NCBI GenBank assembly: GCA_039621445.1
Contig: CP154956.1
Coordinates: forward strand, 65,488,257-65,552,256
Length of the DNA: 64,000 nt
Direction: 5' to 3'
From: Euglena gracilis
Taxonomy: Eukaryota > Euglenida > Euglenophyceae > Euglenales
Every line of letters starts with the position of its first letter. Within the stretch, counting starts at the first letter, position 1. The notes under the pieces were generated by a model. That model saw only the letters and a program-made list of their open reading frames with translations. It had not been told where the DNA came from and made no database searches. The position numbers and the translations under genes were made by a program. Below, piece by piece: positions 63,001 through 64,000 of this stretch.

Positions 63001-63109
63001 AGTCACCACCACACATGGGGCTGTTGTCAGCAGTCATAATTTTGATGGGGTACTTGGCTTTCACCAAGAGGGAGTTGGGAATTAATCCCGTTCGACAGAG
63101 AAGGGGGAT
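60014..63109 (-). CDS. pol: Element 2 Pol, main part: protease end, methyltransferase-like segment, RT, RNase H
   Basis: Residues count from the ATG at 63067. First the end of the protease ('SDVILGFPFLRQNRLIVDC', about 58-77), then a 300-residue region with Cys/His pairs. At about 395-490 is a segment resembling Dam-type (phage T1-like) DNA adenine methyltransferases: 'EIDAFSSKAHSRLSNYW', then 'VVLWLHPPLKLIP', 'VVDKILRDQARGVLLIP' and 'EWFQQL'. The N/D-P-P-Y motif is H-P-P-L, so catalysis is doubtful. The RT follows with 'VVPKPPDASGEKKWRLVLDY' and catalytic 'YIDD' near 762, and RNase H ('VLEVDSSDYAVGG' near 925). The frame ends at TAA inside RNase H, and upstream it is closed by TGA 63112-63110 in the protease. 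It is a different lineage from element 1. Confidence 0.85.
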   Translation of the reverse strand: MPLLCRTGLIPNSLLVKAKYPIKIMTADNSPMCGGDLGCFLDILLPIIPKHHSQPPHIQNFLGTWSYESGIRGSDVILGFPFLRQNRLIVDCPSLGLRTTSRTQPTPPNFFPKTSSQMSPGLATTFSTTENTVSYPRGKEKAAPLPITLLPHVSHAVGKASSLTPHVSLGSKAKAQRPEEISVSSSRPAAQLLRFLPGVSISDTPVHPPAATTSNTPMYTLHMTDMHHQTDTSYQCAHCRRISTQPDFDCGCIVEPSKLIALHNNQSTLGTGTGTEFTLTAEREHNTPGCYPLCVEVHRQLDKRRIASLFGIARIAQQDLQWQKANLSDPEWQTANPSNAPAYKWQNAKDNCPLHNTPDTPGIMPDEVSSDTTYYRCGSVNCVSALHRTETATVFANRIWNAFNFGQYRILETWFSKIAQIAKSMDLQLEIDAFSSKAHSRLSNYWSSHTNAFDKFWGDVVLWLHPPLKLIPLVVDKILRDQARGVLLIPINPEAEWFQQLTYVTFQWWDLPNDTPLFEDFCGVMLPPLKEIIFRVCFFDAFGTVDHTDKFLRDKGQNDQIYQLSAVIESGGQHPKSQELCTKINREFSDVLEHPIYAHDIDPAIRGPFGVCKIELKEGAQPMHRKFFRCSGEREQALNTMIEKLIERKWIIPSKSEWTSQAFVVPKPPDASGEKKWRLVLDYRYLNSQTKDDPFPLPLIEDLITKQAENRLWSIFDLEDGFHQMHLHPDSQPYTAFVTSRGVYQWTVLPMGVKNGPAMFQRMIQWILRDLPFAMVYIDDVLIGTPPPLTNSGSDILDIHYRDIRSVLTTFQKHLLFVKGAKMHLFRETIKFCGHILNNGQRRASPSKLEAIKKWTPENIKTITHLKGFLGLAQYYAIYMKDFAKIAVPLTRQLKNRAPDNTKIQWDDTMRESLTTIKQLMLDNVVLDIADPYKPYVLEVDSSDYAVGGVLSQHNSSNELRPVAFFSRKLQGEDGKGQVKWSIREKETYAIVLILQKFRSWVASSLVQILVLTDHESLQHWYIEDLNKAMS

Positions 63110-63427
63110 TCAACACCCTGTGTCGACCAAAATTTTGCATTTGGTAGAAAAAGTTTGTGTTCGGATTTCCGCTTGGACCAAAAGTTCCATGGGGGGTACG
63201 CAAAGTGCAGGATCCGGTGTAAAATTGTTGTCTCTCCAACTATTCCAGGATCCCGTTCCTACTTTGCTCAGCATTCCAGGCAGAAATTTGGAGTGGGGGG
63301 TGGGGGACCCGAAAATTTTCCGGGTACCGACCAAAAAGGCAGATGGGCAGGGAAAGTAAGGTTGATCAGGTCCTACTTCCGTCTGTTCATCAGCCCAGAG
63401 GTCCGTGCCCACAGACCTCAGGCTCCC
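63110..63427 (-). CDS. Element 2 Pol N terminus up to the protease active site
   Basis: It starts at the codon after the gag UAG and is in the same frame as gag and the rest of pol. It ends in 'KILVDTGC' followed by TGA: the D-T-G of the aspartic protease is intact but the frame stops one residue later, then continues open to 60014. That stop must be a lesion or recoded, because the other three stops in this pol are TAA and stand at unrelated residues. Confidence 0.75.
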   Translation of the reverse strand, partial: GSLRSVGTDLWADEQTEVGPDQPYFPCPSAFLVGTRKIFGSPTPHSKFLPGMLSKVGTGSWNSWRDNNFTPDPALCVPPMELLVQAEIRTQTFSTKCKILVDTGC

Positions 63428-63430
63428 CTA
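63398..63430 (-). promoter_or_regulatory. Putative UAG readthrough signal between gag and pol (element 2)
   Basis: On the minus strand UAG (63430-63428) is followed by an 8-base spacer GGGAGCCT and then a hairpin at 63419-63398: GAGGTCTGT pairs with ACGGACCTC through nine pairs (one G-U) around the loop GGGC. Outer bases AGCC and GGCT can extend the stem imperfectly. Gag and pol are in one frame, as in element 1. Confidence 0.6.
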
Positions 63431-64000
63431 CTCCAAGTCCGATTCAGCACTTCGGCTGTTTATCGTTTTCTTGTGTGAGTATATAGCGCGCAATGCGCGG
63501 ACCGCATTGCGGTCGTCCTCCAACGAGGATTCGGAGTTCTCATCCCCCTCCCTGCCCGAAGCCGGGGTTCCCTCCTCTAAAGAGGAGATTTTGAACCCGA
63601 CCTTGTGTTTGTTGTTGTGTTTTGTATCATGGTGCTGACGTTGGTTCGGGCGGGGAGAGCGAGAACGGTAACATTTGGACGAATGGTGATTGTGTGATCC
63701 ACAAATGGAACACTTTTGTCGGTTTTGTGACTTTTGTCGGTTTTGTAATGGGCTTTCACCCCTTGGAGGTCTTGGTGAACGGAATCCCGTTCGACCACGG
63801 TTGTTGTAACCCGGTTTCCCGGATGACGATCGCGAAGAAGATGATCCACTTCGCGAACGTGATCGCGATGAGTCGCGATTTGTATCACGCTTGTAAGATG
63901 GTCGGGGTGATCGACCGCGAGGTACGCGATCGCGTCCACGGTCGCGGAACGGTGATCGGGACCTTTGTCGATAACCAGACGATTGTGATTGTCCAGATTT
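63428..64000 (-). CDS. gag: Element 2 Gag, C-terminal part, cut by the window edge
   Basis: The frame enters from 64000 and ends at TAG 63430-63428; no start is in the window. It is very rich in Arg-Ser dipeptides ('RDSSRSRSRSGSSSSRSSSG') with 'RGR' and 'SPRP' words, then has a CCHC zinc knuckle 'CSICGSHNHHSSKC' (CX2CX4HX4C) and an acidic C-terminal tail ('EEGTPASGREGDENSESSLE'). It is the nucleocapsid part of Gag. The RS-rich tract is unusual for Gag and resembles splicing-factor tails; phosphorylation-controlled RNA binding is a possible role. The ATG-started frame 63939-63577 over the same bases is a shadow. Confidence 0.85.
   Translation of the reverse strand, partial: KSGQSQSSGYRQRSRSPFRDRGRDRVPRGRSPRPSYKRDTNRDSSRSRSRSGSSSSRSSSGKPGYNNRGRTGFRSPRPPRGESPLQNRQKSQNRQKCSICGSHNHHSSKCYRSRSPRPNQRQHHDTKHNNKHKVGFKISSLEEGTPASGREGDENSESSLEDDRNAVRALRAIYSHKKTINSRSAESDLE

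Larger units (their letters stand above)
58213..64000 (-). mobile_element. Decayed Ty3/gypsy chromoviral element (element 2), partial
   Basis: Order on the minus strand: gag, UAG, protease, Dam-like segment, RT, RNase H, integrase, chromodomain. The left LTR lies beyond the right edge of the window. The 3' LTR was not found, so the ORFs at 50612-57913 might be extra ORFs of this element or a neighbour. Lesions: TGA in the protease, TAA in RNase H, a C-run frame change, and two TAA in the integrase/chromodomain part. It is far older than element 1. Confidence 0.8.

Noticed and set aside
58213-63430. Reassigned stop codons in this organism
   Set aside because: UGA and UAA stand at unrelated residues in element 2, while element 1 and the first LINE run for long stretches without any internal stop. 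Decay is the simpler explanation; the UAG at gag-pol is treated separately.
63577-63939. 120-residue ATG-started frame at the right edge as the gag gene
   Set aside because: The overlapping frame from 64000 to 63428 holds the CCHC knuckle and is in phase with pol, so this one is a shadow.

Overview
The window looks like nuclear DNA of a eukaryote, most likely a microbial alga or other protist. I infer this from the repeat types: two chromodomain-bearing Ty3/gypsy elements, LINEs with a restriction-like endonuclease, and small inverted-repeat DNA transposons. I recognise no host housekeeping gene, rRNA, tRNA or CRISPR array. LTR retrotransposons that carry cytosine methyltransferases are known from dinoflagellates and charophyte algae, which fits but does not settle the organism.

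Layout. Bases 1-25,300 are essentially gene-free and stuffed with G and C homopolymer runs (up to 22 G), minisatellites, a ~164-bp satellite, perfect hairpins, an MITE family with TA target duplications, a ~606-bp hAT-like non-autonomous element with an 8-bp duplication, and a 1.38-kb foldback element. Bases 25,320-33,840 hold three related LINE copies. The first is nearly intact and has a 2A-type ribosome-skipping motif directly upstream of its reverse transcriptase region. The second is 5'-truncated. The third is on the opposite strand and internally scrambled.

Bases 34,310-47,881 are one young Ty3/gypsy element with 1.08/1.09-kb LTRs that differ by about four substitutions. It encodes an ORF1 that begins inside the LTR and is now split by a 438-bp inverted-repeat transposon, a Gag with an RRM-like segment and a CCHC knuckle, and a Pol reached through an in-frame UAG. 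Pol reads cytosine-methyltransferase-like domain, protease, RT, RNase H, integrase, chromodomain. It sits in a minisatellite that resumes on its far side.

Bases 50,612-64,000 are read on the minus strand. A second, unrelated and decayed Ty3/gypsy element enters from the right edge. Its Gag and Pol are also separated by an in-frame UAG followed by a strong hairpin, and its Pol carries a different, Dam-like methyltransferase-like segment between protease and RT. Downstream of its chromodomain lies a block of large ORFs I cannot name (50,612-57,913), including two diverged copies of one domain; whether they belong to that retroelement is open.

The points most worth attention are the 2A-LINE, the two different methyltransferase-carrying Ty3/gypsy elements, the repeated UAG-G plus hairpin recoding arrangement, and the unnamed ORF block.
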